Below, in pieces: positions 31,601 through 42,966 of a stretch of 64,000 nucleotides of DNA; the first letter of the stretch is position 1, and the number at the start of each line of letters is the position of its first letter. The stretch is from CAJQHK01 sp038142525 (GTDB lineage Bacteria; Pseudomonadota; Alphaproteobacteria; Rickettsiales; UBA1997): the NCBI GenBank assembly GCA_038142525.1, contig JAYQKE010000015.1, positions 248,001 through 312,000 of the forward strand, read 5' to 3'. The notes under the pieces were generated by a model. That model saw only the letters and a program-made list of their open reading frames with translations, was not told where the DNA came from and did not search any database. The translations under genes and the position numbers were made by a program.

Positions 31601-34600
31601 TGAGAGGTTTGGTGCCATCAGTTTCCAAAACTTACAAAACATTAAATAACTTCCCCAGTACTAAAAGATTTTGGCATTCACAATATTGCTTAAGATATCC
31701 CAATAAAATTGACAATAGCAGTGTCCAAAATATGGATGATTGCGCCAATTCTTCAGAATCACAAAGATCTTGTGAACCTGCATTATATGCCGTTTCAGCT
31801 GAGAAAGAAATCATAGATTCTTCTATTAATAGTCACCCCTCCTTTGCTAATAATAACCATATAGGAATGAAGAAGGAATTTTTTAATCAGTTTAAAATAT
31901 ATATGGCTGGACTTAATAATTCTACTACTATATTTGAAACTGACTTTTTTACTCCATCTATTTTAGTGCGCTATGGTAGTGAATTAGCTATGACTAGTTT
32001 GCAAACTGGTTGTCTTGGAAATGGTTATAAGGATATTTTTTCTGATGACATTATAACCGGATGTTCTAAGCCTGGATATCCTGTTACTTTTCCAAATAAT
32101 TTTAATAATATGACTATGGATGATGGTCGAAATGATATTAAAATTTCAGATGATGGTCTTCTAAAATTAAAATCTAACCAATATAATGATTTTACAGGTA
32201 CTGATTATAGTAAAACAATATATCTTAAAAAGGGTATTAGTGGTAAAAGGCCTGTTCTGAGCCTTCATGAATATCCTAATTATCCTATTGAAAATATCTA
32301 TATCTATCGAAAATTACCTAATCATAATAATATCTTATTAAATTATGATGATAATCTAGGTCGATTTACTATTAGATTACGTGATGATACAGAAATTGAG
32401 AATAATATTGCTATAAATAATCTTCGCCTTTCTAATGTCAATCTAGATATAACCGCTTCAAAAGATTTGTCCCATTTACCCCCTGGAATAGAATTGATAA
32501 GAAATAATGAGAAATGTTTTTCTCTTGATACAGAAAGTAATAGGGCTAATTTGGAAAATATGAAATTCTGCCTCAAAGCTGACGAATGTTCAATTCTTTT
32601 TGATAAATGTATTGAGGATAATTTATTTGACTTACCAGAATCTCAAAGGACAAATTTATGGCGTAAATGTTTTGCAGATAATGAAAAATCTTTTATCAAT
32701 AAATGTAGTGCAAAATGGGATATAAATAATTCTCTTACCAATAAATCTAAAATGGAGAATATGATTAAAATTATTGGCAAATTCCAATCTAATAATGCTG
32801 CAGATCGTGACTATATTAAAGATATAAATTATTATGGTTGGCATCATGAAGTCTGTCTAAGTCCAGAAAGCTACAATCCAGTTGAAATTTATAGCCACAA
32901 TGTCAATAATCAATCTAGTGATATTATGGGAAAATGTATTTTAGATCCTGTTATTAATGGTAATGCCCAAATCAGTGGTAGCAGCCAATCTAATAATAAT
33001 TTTCAATATAATGCTGGCTGCGAAGAAGGGGGGAATGAAAAACAAAAAGACATAAATGATAATCCCTGTACCTGTCTTAGATCTGATGATCCGGATTTTC
33101 AAGCAAAGCTTGATATTCTTTCTCTAACCACAGCAAATCTTATAGTTAGAAGAAACGCCACATCTAGGGAGCTTGGTTTTTGTTTTGATAAGAAATTGCC
33201 CTTAATATGTCAAAATAATATTACTGAAGAGAGTGATCCTTATGCTAGATATGCTGCCAGGACTTCTGGTACTGCTAATACTAATTACGCTGAATATGGT
33301 GATGTATTTCTGCCATTTTTCCAATTTGATAGGGGAATTATTATTAAAGGTAGATGTTTAGAAAATTGGAAGGTAACTAATGGTGCCAACCCTATTATGA
33401 GCTGTCAAAAATCTACAAATGGCGATGGCGCCGAATATACAGATGTTATTATGGAAATAGATATTGCCGATATATCTATCAATAGAGGATCTACAATTAG
33501 AAATATATCATTAATTGATTCTGAACGTCAGAGATTAAAAGATAAGAATGGCAATCAATTATTACCATTATCTTCATTCTTATTTGAAGGTGATGAGGTA
33601 AAGTTAAAACTTGCTTCTGGAGGGGAAATTATCTCAACTATATCATCTATTGCCCCAACATTTATTCAAGTAAAATTCTCTACAAATTCTGATGTTACGG
33701 TAGAATCTATAGAAATTAATCATAGTAAAAATAGAGCTTGTTTGAGACCGAAATGTCAAGTAAGAGGTAATTCTAATAAACCAACCTATTACATTAATAG
33801 ACAATCTAATGTTGGAGGGCAATATCATAATCTTCCAGAAAAAACTCTAGAAAATATTAATTTACATGAAAAAGGTCAGGAGGTTGGTTATGCCTATTGG
33901 CAAAATACTGATAATCTTGATGATAATAAACCACGAGAAATAACAGCCGCAGATATTGATCAATATGTAGAGGCGAACGCTTGTTTAGATGGTTTTAAAC
34001 TTACACCGGGCGGAAATTTGCCGCAAAAGATTTGCACACCAATTGGAGAAGTAGAATATCGTAAATCAAGAGAAAATGTAATAAGCGATTGTGAGAGAAT
34101 TGAATGTAATTTAGTGGGCAATCCAACTGGTTCATTTAATTCATATGATTTGTCAAACCCATATAATGTTATTAATCATCTACAAGGCACCAAATTTATT
34201 AATAAAAATCTTGAAACAAATAAATTGAAAGCATCTAGAAGTCAATCTGCCACTTTTTATGATTTTGCTGTTACTGATTTAAATGAAAGATCCGTTGTTA
34301 TGGGCGGATGTTATTATGATTTGGCCAGGGGTTTAACTTATGTTAGTGGTGATAATACCAGGCGACCTTATCTAGCATGTAATTATGATGGCAATGAGTC
34401 AAATCTCGATAATCTAACTTATGGCAGAAATAACTCTAATCTCAATGCTCTGAAATTAGTCAATGCTGATGTTTGTGAGTTAGCTAGCTGTGGCGGAAGC
34501 AGTACGAGCTCTAATTCTGTAAATGAAAATCAAGCGCCTTTTGCTTATAGTAATATTGTTGGATATCCAGATGGTGAAGGTAGTGTATATGCTATGTCTT

Positions 34601-36633
34601 CTGATCAATGTGAACAAATAAGTGACAGCAATGGCGCTAAAACTTTTAAACCATATCCATATGATTTAGAATTGCTTCATAATGTCAGTAGATTTGATGA
34701 TAATTTAAATGAAGATGACATAATATTTAATGATAATGGCACTAGAATGATTAAGGCTGGCTTAAATCCTGTAAAACATTGCTATGTTACAAATGAGAAG
34801 GATAGTAATGGGGTGTATGGAGTACAATGGGTTAGATCTGACAATCCTTGCATTTCGAGATGCTTAGGAGCGGATGATTTTAGAGCAGCAATTGGAGAAA
34901 AATGGGATAATATTACTAATGCTAATATTAGCTATATTCCTGCTGATATAGAAAATGATATTGATCCTTATGTAGTAATTACTATTCCTCATGAATGTGA
35001 TCAAGATGGTAATTGTCAGAATCTTAAACATAATCCACCAAAGAAAATTATTTTTAATCAGGGTAGTTCTGATTTACTACTTTCTGATCATATATTAGAT
35101 ATTTATTTCTCATATCCTGATACTATTAAAACTGATGCTACTGAAGAGACAAAAATTATTATTAATAATAAAAATTCAATTTTCCCGAGTAATATTTCTA
35201 ATATTGAAATTGAATTAGTAAATAGGATTAATACCGGAATTACAAAACATCCGACATCTTTTGGTAATATTGAAATTGAATGGCAATCTGAGGAATTTGG
35301 CAAAATTCAATATGCTTACGGTACCGCATCCGCTGGCAAAACAAGATATGTTGGCGCTGGCAAATGTCAATCTAGTAATGATTGTCAAGAAATTGAGTTT
35401 TCTAATCCAGATAATATATCTTTTGATGCTGGTCGATCTGAGAGGAAATTTTTAATTGCTAGAAAATGTAATGAAAATGGTATTTGGTCAAAAATTGATG
35501 TTGATTTTGCAAATTTATCAGAAGCTCAGAAAAGCAATCATCAAAATCCAACGAACCAAGATAAAGCCACGCCATTATGCGCAGCTAGGGGCAATATAGC
35601 GCAAGGCTTACAGATCAATGGCAGTTATCCAATTAAAAATCAGGATATCATATCTTCATTTAAACATCTAGACACTTTAGATATGCTAACAGAAAATATA
35701 ACTCCTCCAATTGGTCTTAATATTACCTATCCAAATATTATTACTTCTACAGGGGGTTATAGCCTAGCAAATCGTCAAAATCCAGATATTCCTTATACTA
35801 TTAAAAAATGTCAATATGAAACCAGTGACAATAATATTGATCAATTATCTTTACATGAATATAATCCAGATTCTACACCTCCTAGTTTTGATGCATCTAT
35901 AAATGCCGCTAGTGCCAAAAAATATTGCCCTCCAGGAGAGTTGAAAAATCCAATTACTGACTCAAAAATGAGCGATCCAGGAGAGTTGAAAAATCCAATT
36001 GGTGGCTCAAAAATGAGCGATGAGAATCTAAATGCCATTGATAACAAGATATCATTTGCAGGGGCAGAATTTGATTATGATGAATGTACTAACAACCCTA
36101 TGCATACTAAAATCTCAAAAAATCATCCAAAAAAGATTTGCCAAAATGATGGTAGCTGGAGGGTAGACGGTAATGATAATTGCAGAGCTAGATGTGATGT
36201 ATCAATTGCATATAACAGAGGCGAACATCATCAGAATGGTAGGGTTGTTATTAAAGGAACATTATTACATCAAGAGTTTTTTGATTTTAGTTTTATATCA
36301 CAATATAAAAGGCATAATCATGAATTTAGAGGTAGATATGTTTGCAATGACGGATCCTTGAAAGATGAATCTTATACCAATCATAACGCAGGAGAGCATG
36401 GTAATGTGTGCGGATTACATGATTATAGTTATGGAAATCCGGGAGGAGCTAACTCTGGGAATAATATTGATAATGATACCTATAGATTTTATAATTATAT
36501 GAGGCCTAAGACTATAAATTACAGCAATATTCATTGCAGTGGTAGCGATTGTGAATGGATGGGTAACAGAGATGTATATAATAATGTTGATTGCCAAAGA
36601 GGAGTAAATGGTTATCATCAATCTATGCCTTAG
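28643..36633 (+). CDS. Giant secreted Cys-rich protein (~2660 residues)
   Basis: One frame is open from before 28690 to 36633. The ATG at 28643 gives a signal peptide (hydrophobic Phe/Ile core, then NNVFA/SS) if the T10 run at 28673-28682 is one base short; the first in-frame ATG after it is only at 28861. The protein has well over 100 Cys, many in CxxxC and Cx6-12C spacing, and is rich in Asn/Asp. One hydrophobic stretch of about 40 residues (30711-30830, around residue 690-730) could be a hairpin membrane segment. No catalytic motif is visible. Cys density suggests a disulfide-rich extracellular protein. The architecture, signal peptide then long Cys-rich tract, parallels the protein at 1-2773 and the N-terminus of the VirB6-like protein. 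I cannot assign a function. Confidence 0.8.
35932..36021 (+). repeat. 45-bp tandem duplication inside the giant gene
   Basis: 35932-35976 and 35977-36021 are near-identical and encode PGELKNPITDSKMSD and PGELKNPIGGSKMSD. The frame is kept. It appears recent. Confidence 0.85.
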
Positions 36634-36698
36634 CATTAAAGGTATTTTTTCCTACTTGCAATAATATTTCTAAATATTTATCATTATTTTTTAGATTT

Positions 36699-36779
36699 GC
36701 GGATGTGGCGAAATTGGTAGACGCGCTAGATTTAGGTTCTAGTCCGCAAGGCGTGGGGGTTCAAGTCCCTCCATCCGTA
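36699..36779 (+). tRNA. tRNA-Leu (anticodon UAG)
   Basis: The acceptor gcggatg pairs with catccgt (G1-U72 wobble), followed by discriminator A at 36779. The D-arm (gcgaaattggtagacgc), an anticodon loop tttaggt giving UAG, a long class II variable arm (tccgcaaggcgtgg) and the T-arm gggggttcaagtccctcc are all present. CCA is not encoded. It lies between the giant gene and tig. Confidence 0.95.
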
Positions 36780-36815
36780 CATATCAAATATTACACAGTA
36801 AAATAACATAATAAG

Positions 36816-38160
36816 ATGAGCGAAACTCAAGTAAGAAATATTTTAGATACAAAATTAAAAAAGGGTTATCAAATCATTGTTCCTTTTAATATTATTGATC
36901 AAAAAATTGATGATTATATTTTAAAAATTAAAGGTAATTATTCTCAAGCTGGCTTTAGAAAAGGTCATGTTCCTGAAAAAGTTATTAAGGATAAATATGC
37001 TCCTTCAATTATGGCTGAAGAATCTGAAAAAATTATTAATGAAAATATTAAAAAAATTGTAGAAGAGAAGAAATTCTCTTTGGCCCTTTCACCAAAAATT
37101 GATGTTAAGGATTTTGAATATGGTAAAGATTTTCAATATGATATCACTTTTGAACTTTTACCTGAAATTCCAGAAATTAATTTTGAAAAAATCAAAATTA
37201 CAAAAAAAGAATTAGAGGTCGCTGATAAGGATATTGATGAGGAAATTAAGAAAACTTTAGCCACTTTAAAAGATTGGTCTGAAAAAAAAGAAGGTTCTAA
37301 AATTGCCAAAGGTGATCAAGCCTATATTGATTATGTTGGTAAAATTGATGGTAAAGAATTTGAAGGCGGTAAAGCTGAAAATCAACCTTTAGAAATTGGC
37401 AGTAAAACTTTTATTGATAATTTTGAAGAGCAGTTAATTGGTGCAAAAATTGGTGATAAAATTTTAGTTAAGGTAAAATTTCCTAAAGAATATCATAAGA
37501 AAGAATTTTGCTGCTAAGGCTGAATTTGATGTAAAAATTAACAAAATCATGGAAGCCACTGAACCAAAATTAACTGATGAGTTGGTAAAAGAAAAATTTA
37601 ATTCTAAAGATATTTCTGATTTTAAAATTAAAATTTCAGAAAAAATTGCTGATAATTACAAAAATATTTCTGCTGCTTTATTTAAAGGTGAATTAACTGA
37701 TTATTTAAATAAAAAATTTGATTTTGAATTACCAGAAGGTATGGTTTCTGAAAGATTTGATAAAATTTGGCCAGAAATTGAAAAAAGGGATTTTGCCAAA
37801 GGCTTTACTAATGATAAGGAGAAAAATAAATCTCAGGAAAAATATCGTAAAGATTTGGAAAAGCATCTTAGATGTTCTTTGATTTTTAGTGAAGAAGCAC
37901 AGAAAAATAAAATTTCTGTAACCCAAGAAGATATTAATAAATCTCTTGATGAAAAATCTAAATTATTTCCAGGTAATGAGGAGATGTTTAAAAATTTCTA
38001 TCTTCAAAATAAAGAAATGTTAGGGCAAATTCAAAATGAGATTTTTGACAATAAAATTGCTGACTTTTTTGAGAAAAATATTCAGATAAAACATAAAAAA
38101 GTTTCATCAAAAGAATTAGAAAAAGACTATAATATTTACAAAGAAGAAACATTACTTTGA
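36816..38160 (+). CDS. tig: Trigger factor (frame broken once)
   Basis: About 447 residues in two frames. Trigger factor is the ribosome-bound chaperone and prolyl isomerase at the tunnel exit. The ribosome-binding loop appears as AGFRKGHVPEKVIKDKY (about residues 46-62; usual GFRxGKxP). The PPIase domain has KGDQAYIDYVGKIDGKEFEGGKAENQPLEIGS, and the C-terminal helical arm follows. The break near 37509-37513 adds one T before the Ala-Ala pair in Glu-Phe-Ala-Ala-Lys. In most bacteria clpP-clpX follow; here a bacterioferritin-like gene follows after 2 bp. Confidence 0.9.
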
Positions 38161-38162
38161 TT

Positions 38163-38609
38163 ATGACCAATAAAAAACAAGAAATAATCAATATTCTCAA
38201 TCAAATTTTAGAAACAGAATTAGCGGGGGTGGTTAGATATACTCATTATTCTTTAATGATCTTTGGTCATAATAGAATTCCAATTGTTAAATGGCTCAAA
38301 GAACAAGCTACTGAATCTTTAACTCATGCTGGGGAAGCTGGTGAAATGATCACTCATTATGGTGGCCACCCATCTCTTTCCATTGGCCCCTTATTAGAAA
38401 CTGAAAATCACAATATTGACTATATTTTACAAGAATCTCAGGAACATGAAAATATGGCACTTTCCTTATATAAAAAATTACTAAAATTAGTTGAAGAAGA
38501 TTTAGAATATATTTTGGTTAGAGAATATGCTGTGCAAAAAATCACCGAGGAAGAATATCATGTTGGTGAAGTTGATAAAATGCTAAGAAAGGAGGGAAGC
38601 CTATCTTAA
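38163..38609 (+). CDS. bfr: Bacterioferritin / ferritin-like four-helix protein
   Basis: 148 residues from the ATG at 38163; a TTG two codons upstream is also possible but less likely. The ferroxidase-type Glu/His set is visible: ETELAGVVRYTHYS in helix A, EQATESLTHAGEAGE in helix B (ExxxxxxH), HENMALSLYKKL in helix C and EEYHVGEVDKML in helix D. This is the bacterioferritin/Dps-like group that stores iron and detoxifies peroxide. It begins 2 bp after tig and converges on rbfA. Confidence 0.82.
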   Translation: MTNKKQEIINILNQILETELAGVVRYTHYSLMIFGHNRIPIVKWLKEQATESLTHAGEAGEMITHYGGHPSLSIGPLLETENHNIDYILQESQEHENMALSLYKKLLKLVEEDLEYILVREYAVQKITEEEYHVGEVDKMLRKEGSLS

Positions 38610-38639
38610 AATCTCTAAAACTAAAATTGGAGAAATTCC

Positions 38640-39008
38640 TTAACAGTTAGGATCTTGATTAAATTTCCTTGATTCTTCCATTAAAATTTTTTCTATATTA
38701 CTATTACTATCTCTTTCATCATAAAAGATAAATTTAATATTTGGTACATAGCGTAAATTTATTTCTCCAGCAATTTTTTTTCTAATATAAGAAGATTCTT
38801 GCTCAAGAATCTTTAAGATTTTACCTTTTTTGATATTGCTAAATGTATCAATAATTACCTTCATATTTTTTAGATCAGGACTAATGTCAATCTGATTTAC
38901 GGTAATATTATGGCCATCGGACAAAATTAAATTACTATCACTAGCAAAAATATCCCCCAAAGATCTCTTTATTTTTTTAGCAATTTGTAGCTGTCTTTGA
39001 TTTTTCAC
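38640..39008 (-). CDS. rbfA: Ribosome-binding factor A
   Basis: 122 residues, normal length. The KH-like fold is seen in RQLQIAKKIKRSLGDIF at the start, ITVNQIDISPDLKNMKVIIDTF and LRYVPNIKFIFYDERDSNSNIEKIL. It helps mature the 30S subunit at low temperature. It follows ftsY by 6 bp in the same direction. Usually found with infB; here with ftsY. Confidence 0.88.
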   Translation of the reverse strand: MKNQRQLQIAKKIKRSLGDIFASDSNLILSDGHNITVNQIDISPDLKNMKVIIDTFSNIKKGKILKILEQESSYIRKKIAGEINLRYVPNIKFIFYDERDSNSNIEKILMEESRKFNQDPNC

Positions 39009-39014
39009 AATTTT

Positions 39015-39920
39015 TCATAATAATAATCCATCCGCAAATTCCCTAGCATTAAACTCTCTCAAATCTTCTATTTTTTCTCCCACACCAATAGCATAGATTG
39101 GTTTGGCAAATTTTTCAGTAATTGCTAACAATATACCACCTTTGGCAGTGCCATCTAATTTAGTTATGATTAAACCAGTAACATCAATATATTCATCAAA
39201 ACTAGTAATTTGATTAATAACATTTTGGCCACTTCTAGCATCAATAACTAAAATATTCTCATCAGCATCAAAACCACTAGCCTTTTTAATAATACGATTA
39301 ATTTTGCCAAGCTCTTCCATTAGACCCTTTTTATTTTGTAATCTTCCTGCTGTATCAATTAGTAAAACATCAAATTCTTCATCAATAGCTTTTTTTACCG
39401 ATCTAAAAGCAACAGCTGATGGATCTTCGCCTGATTTTGTAGCTTCAATTATTGGGCAATTAGACCTTTCGGCCCAGACTTTCAATTGCTCATTAGCACC
39501 AGCCCTAAAAGTATCGCAAGAGGCAATCAAAACTTTTTTACCCTCATTTTTTAAGAGATATGAAATTTTACCAATTGTAGTAGTTTTTCCAACACCATTT
39601 ACACCATTAAAAACCATAATATAAGGTTTTTTATCAGATTTAATTTCCAGAGTTTTTTCTACAGGAGTTAATGATAAAGATATTTGTTCTGATATTAGCT
39701 TTTTTATTTCAGCAAAATTAGTATTTTTATCGAATTTTGCCTTAGAAACAGAATCCATGATTTTAGTGGTAAATTCAATACCTACATCTGCACTAATTAA
39801 TAAATCCTCCAATTCTTCCAATTGGTTAGTTTCTAGTTTTTTACTAGAAAAAATACTTTTAAAATTTTTATTTTGCTGGAAAATATCTTTCTTAACAGAT
39901 TTTTTTGAAAAAATTCCCAT
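39015..39920 (-). CDS. ftsY: Signal recognition particle receptor FtsY
   Basis: 301 intact residues, an NG-domain FtsY without the long acidic N-terminal domain. G1 is NGVNGVGKTTTIGK (about residue 109), then DTFRAGANEQLKVWA, DTAGRLQNKKGLMEEL, TKLDGTAKGG and GVGEKIEDLREFNAREF. It docks ribosome-SRP complexes at the membrane. Its start codon overlaps the start codon of the divergent membrane-protein gene (shared CATG at 39918-39921). Confidence 0.95.
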   Translation of the reverse strand: MGIFSKKSVKKDIFQQNKNFKSIFSSKKLETNQLEELEDLLISADVGIEFTTKIMDSVSKAKFDKNTNFAEIKKLISEQISLSLTPVEKTLEIKSDKKPYIMVFNGVNGVGKTTTIGKISYLLKNEGKKVLIASCDTFRAGANEQLKVWAERSNCPIIEATKSGEDPSAVAFRSVKKAIDEEFDVLLIDTAGRLQNKKGLMEELGKINRIIKKASGFDADENILVIDARSGQNVINQITSFDEYIDVTGLIITKLDGTAKGGILLAITEKFAKPIYAIGVGEKIEDLREFNAREFADGLLL

Positions 39921-40257
39921 GTTATTTTTAAATATTTTAATTAGAGACCTGATTCTATTTTATAGTGAAATAAAACTCAATTACAAAAAAAACATCCTTT
40001 TATTCCTAATATATTTAGCAATAGAAATTTTATATGATGTCGATTTATCTCTAATTTTTGCTATCATATTTTTTAGCACATCTTTTGGAAAGATCATTAA
40101 AAAAAATATTGATATTTATCATTATAATAGGTTAAAATTTACCTTAGTTAGATATGAATTGGTTTATATTTATCAAATTCTATCTTATTTTCTGATTTTT
40201 CTTGTTATTTGGCTCTTTTTATCCTTAGGGAATATCTATTTTTCAATCAATGATTAG
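39919..40257 (+). CDS. Small membrane protein of unknown function
   Basis: 112 residues from the ATG at 39919; an upstream in-frame start would lie inside ftsY. There are three hydrophobic segments (about residues 26-38, 42-56 and 84-106) with Lys/Arg-Tyr-rich loops. I do not recognise it. The first residues vaguely recall CcmB, but it is half the length and lacks CcmB motifs. Its 3' end overlaps the DUF1611 gene by 8 bp, so it belongs to that operon and might be a transporter part or anchor for it. Confidence 0.6.
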   Translation: MLFLNILIRDLILFYSEIKLNYKKNILLFLIYLAIEILYDVDLSLIFAIIFFSTSFGKIIKKNIDIYHYNRLKFTLVRYELVYIYQILSYFLIFLVIWLFLSLGNIYFSIND

Positions 40258-41254
40258 TATTAAGCTTCCTTATTTATTATTTATTGGCGACGCTACTAAC
40301 TCAATTAGCGCTAAAACGGCTAATGGCATTGCAGATTTTGCTCCAGAAAAATGCTTAGGTTACAATAAATTACCAGAATCTACTGTAAATATACCATCAT
40401 TACAGGAAATATCGATTTTAGAGGCTAAAGAAAGGGGAGCAAAAACTTTCATTATTGGTCTTGCTAATTCTGGAGGATATATTTCTGAAATTTGGATTCC
40501 ATCTATTTTAGAGGCCATAAAATCTGGTATGGATATTGCTAGTGGTTTACATAAAAAATTAGATGATATTGATATTATTGCCAAAACAGCAAAAGAATAT
40601 GGTGTAAATCTTTATAATGTTAGACATAGTGACTTTGCTCTAAAAACTGGCAATGGCGGTGAAAGATCAGGAAAAAAAATTCTTACTATTGGCACAGATT
40701 GCTCAGTTGGAAAAATGTATACAACTCTAACTCTTCACAAAGCTTTAAATAAGTCTGGTAAAAAATCTCATTTTGTAGCAACTGGACAAACGGGCATATT
40801 TATTGCTGGTACAGGAATTTCAATTGATAATGTTCCAGCAGATTTTATGTCTGGTGCAGTTGAAATTATGACTCCAGATATTCCAGAAGATGAAATATAT
40901 ATTATTGAAGGTCAAGGCTCTTTATTTCATCCTTCATTTGCTGGAATTACTTTAGCTTTACTACATGGATCTGCTCCTGATAATTTAATTTTATGTCACG
41001 ATCCATCACGCGAACATATGAGGAATTTACCTGATTATCCCGTACCAAATTTAAAATTATGTATGGAAACTAATCTTCAAATGGCCAGATTAACCAATCC
41101 AAATGTTAAATTTATTGCCATATCTTGTAATACCAAATCTATGACAGATTTTGAGGCTAAAAAATATTTAAAAGATTTAAAAGAAGAATTTAATTTGCCA
41201 GCAACAGACCCTTATCGTTTTGGAGTTGATGATATTATTTCTCAATTAATTTAA
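40250..41254 (+). CDS. dgcN: DUF1611 protein, D-glutamate N-acetyltransferase type (DgcN-like)
   Basis: 334 residues. The N-terminal Rossmann-type part ends in GLANSGGYISEIW, and the C-terminal P-loop-like part has LTIGTDCSVGKMYTTLTLHKAL (about residue 145) and IIEGQGSLFHPSFAGITLALLHGSAPD. These are DUF1611 hallmarks. In the described DgcN/DgcA pair, DgcN acetylates D-glutamate and DgcA acts on N-acetyl-D-glutamate. The next gene here is indeed a DgcA-type enolase-superfamily enzyme, 5 bp on. The reaction is inferred from this pairing. Confidence 0.8.
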   Translation: MISIKLPYLLFIGDATNSISAKTANGIADFAPEKCLGYNKLPESTVNIPSLQEISILEAKERGAKTFIIGLANSGGYISEIWIPSILEAIKSGMDIASGLHKKLDDIDIIAKTAKEYGVNLYNVRHSDFALKTGNGGERSGKKILTIGTDCSVGKMYTTLTLHKALNKSGKKSHFVATGQTGIFIAGTGISIDNVPADFMSGAVEIMTPDIPEDEIYIIEGQGSLFHPSFAGITLALLHGSAPDNLILCHDPSREHMRNLPDYPVPNLKLCMETNLQMARLTNPNVKFIAISCNTKSMTDFEAKKYLKDLKEEFNLPATDPYRFGVDDIISQLI

Positions 41255-41259
41255 AAATA

Positions 41260-42221
41260 ATGAAATCCCTTTTTCTAGAAAAACAAATATTTCCATTAAA
41301 ACAAAATTTTAATATTGCTCATGGTACTAGAAAGGAAGCTGAAGTTATTTATTTAAAAATATCAGAGGGTGATATTTATGGCGAAGGTGAATCTGTGCCC
41401 TATTCCAGATATCCAGAATGTTGTCTGTCGTTTATGAATGAAATTAGAGATATTAGGGATAAAATTGATTCTGGAATAAATAGACAAGATTTACAAAAAA
41501 TTATACCAGCAGGTCTTGCTAGAAATGCCATAGATAGCGCTCTTTGGGATCTTGAATCTAAAAAATCAGGCCAGGATATTTGGCAAATAGCTAATTTACC
41601 AGAAGCAAAAAAATTTCTACCGCCTTTACCATAGTAATTGACGATCCAAAAATTATGGGTAAAAATGCTGATAATTTAAAGGATAAATACCCATTATTAA
41701 AATTAAAATTAGCAGGTGATGGCGCAGATGGTCAAAGAATTTTAGCAGTTAGAGAAAATGCACCAAATAATAGGATAATAATTGATGCTAATGAATCTTG
41801 GAATCAAAATAATTATCAAGATGCAATAGAAATTTGTAAAAAGACTAAAATTGAAATGATAGAACAACCTTTTCCAACTAATAATGATGAATTTTTAAGA
41901 GAAATTAAAAAAGAAATTACCATTTGTGCTGATGAATCTTGTCATATTTCTAGTGATTTAGAAAATTTATATGGCAAATATGATATGATTAATATTAAAT
42001 TAGATAAAACCGGTGGCCTGACCGAGGCTTTAAAACTTGCTAAAAAAGCTAAAAATATGGGTTTTAAAATTATGGTTGGCTGCATGGTTGGCAGTTCTTT
42101 ATCTATAAAACCAGCATTTTATTTAGCACAAATTGCTGATTTAGTTGATTTGGATGGTCCATTATTAATAAAAAATGATAGAAATTTATTAAAATTCTTA
42201 GATGATCAGATCTATATTTAA
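41260..42221 (+). CDS. dgcA: Enolase-superfamily epimerase, Ala-D/L-Glu epimerase or DgcA type (frame broken once)
   Basis: About 320 residues in two frames. The capping domain is N-terminal; the barrel shows the catalytic LKLKLAG (Lys-x-Lys), metal ligands Asp in IIDANESWN, Glu in MIEQPF and Asp in CADESCH, and the opposite Lys in NIKLDKTGG. These match the dipeptide-epimerase branch. It could epimerise L-Ala-D-Glu from peptidoglycan or act with DgcN on N-acetyl-D-glutamate; the preceding DUF1611 gene favours the second. One base is missing near 41615-41622, where the normal text would be about KK-(A/S)-TAFTIVIDDP. The 3' end overlaps bamD by 20 bp. Confidence 0.83.
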
Positions 42222-42958
42222 TATCAGATCTATATTTAATTATGTCATAATTTTTATCACTATTTTTATATTAACCTCCTGCTCTAGTACCAAAAAAGAA
42301 AAAACAGCAGTGGAAGAATATAAAAAAGCCATGAAAATTCTTAAAAATAATAATTTTGTTGAATGTGCTAATAAATTTGATGAAATTATTGAAGAATTTC
42401 CTTTCTCTCCTTTGGCAAAAGAGGCAAAAATTCTAGCCTCTTATTGTTATTATAAAGATAAATCATATCCAGAAACAATTACCTTAGCAGAAGATTACAT
42501 CAGTAACTACCCTTCAGATAAAAATGTGATCTATATGCAATATCTCAGATCAATATCATATTATAATCAGATGCCATCTATTTCTAGATCTCAATTTGAA
42601 AGCAAATTAGCATTATATGGTTTTAGAGATATCATGTCTAGAAATATAGATTCAATTCATGCTAAAGATGCTATGAAAAAAATTAAAATAATTAATGAAA
42701 ATATCGCTGGATATCATATGGAAATAGGAAGATTCTATCAAAAAAAAAGAAAATTATATCGGTGCTATTAATAATTTTAATTATGTTATTGATAATTACT
42801 CATTTACATCTCAATATCCAGAAAGTCTATATAGAATTTACAGCATATATTATAAATTGGGAATGTTTGATGAAGCGGGCAAAGCTAAAAATCTTTTACT
42901 TAAAAAGGGTTTAAAAAATAATAAATGGTTAAAATATTTACAAAAAATATCAGGATAA
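42202..42958 (+). CDS. bamD: Outer membrane assembly lipoprotein BamD (frame broken once)
   Basis: About 252 residues. Lipoprotein signal with lipobox LTSC (Cys about residue 27), then TPR-like helices: EEYKKAMKILKNNNFVECANKFDEIIEEFPFSPLAKEA is the classic first repeat. BamD sits at the inner face of the outer membrane and is essential for BamA function. One extra A in the A9 run near 42739-42747 breaks the frame; the other frame continues to 42958 with YPESLYRIYSIYYKLGMFDEA. The start may be at 42202 or, after the 18-bp duplication, at a later codon. Confidence 0.87.
42205..42240 (+). repeat. 18-bp perfect tandem duplication at the bamD start
   Basis: atcagatctatatttaat occurs at 42205-42222 and again at 42223-42240. 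It spans the dgcA stop and the bamD start and adds six residues (IRSIFN twice) before the lipoprotein signal. Confidence 0.9.
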
Positions 42959-42966
42959 CTATATAT

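Noticed and set aside
36591..36806. Small open frame of 71 codons over the tRNA-Leu gene
   Set aside because: It runs through the tRNA and the end of the giant gene and has no features of its own.
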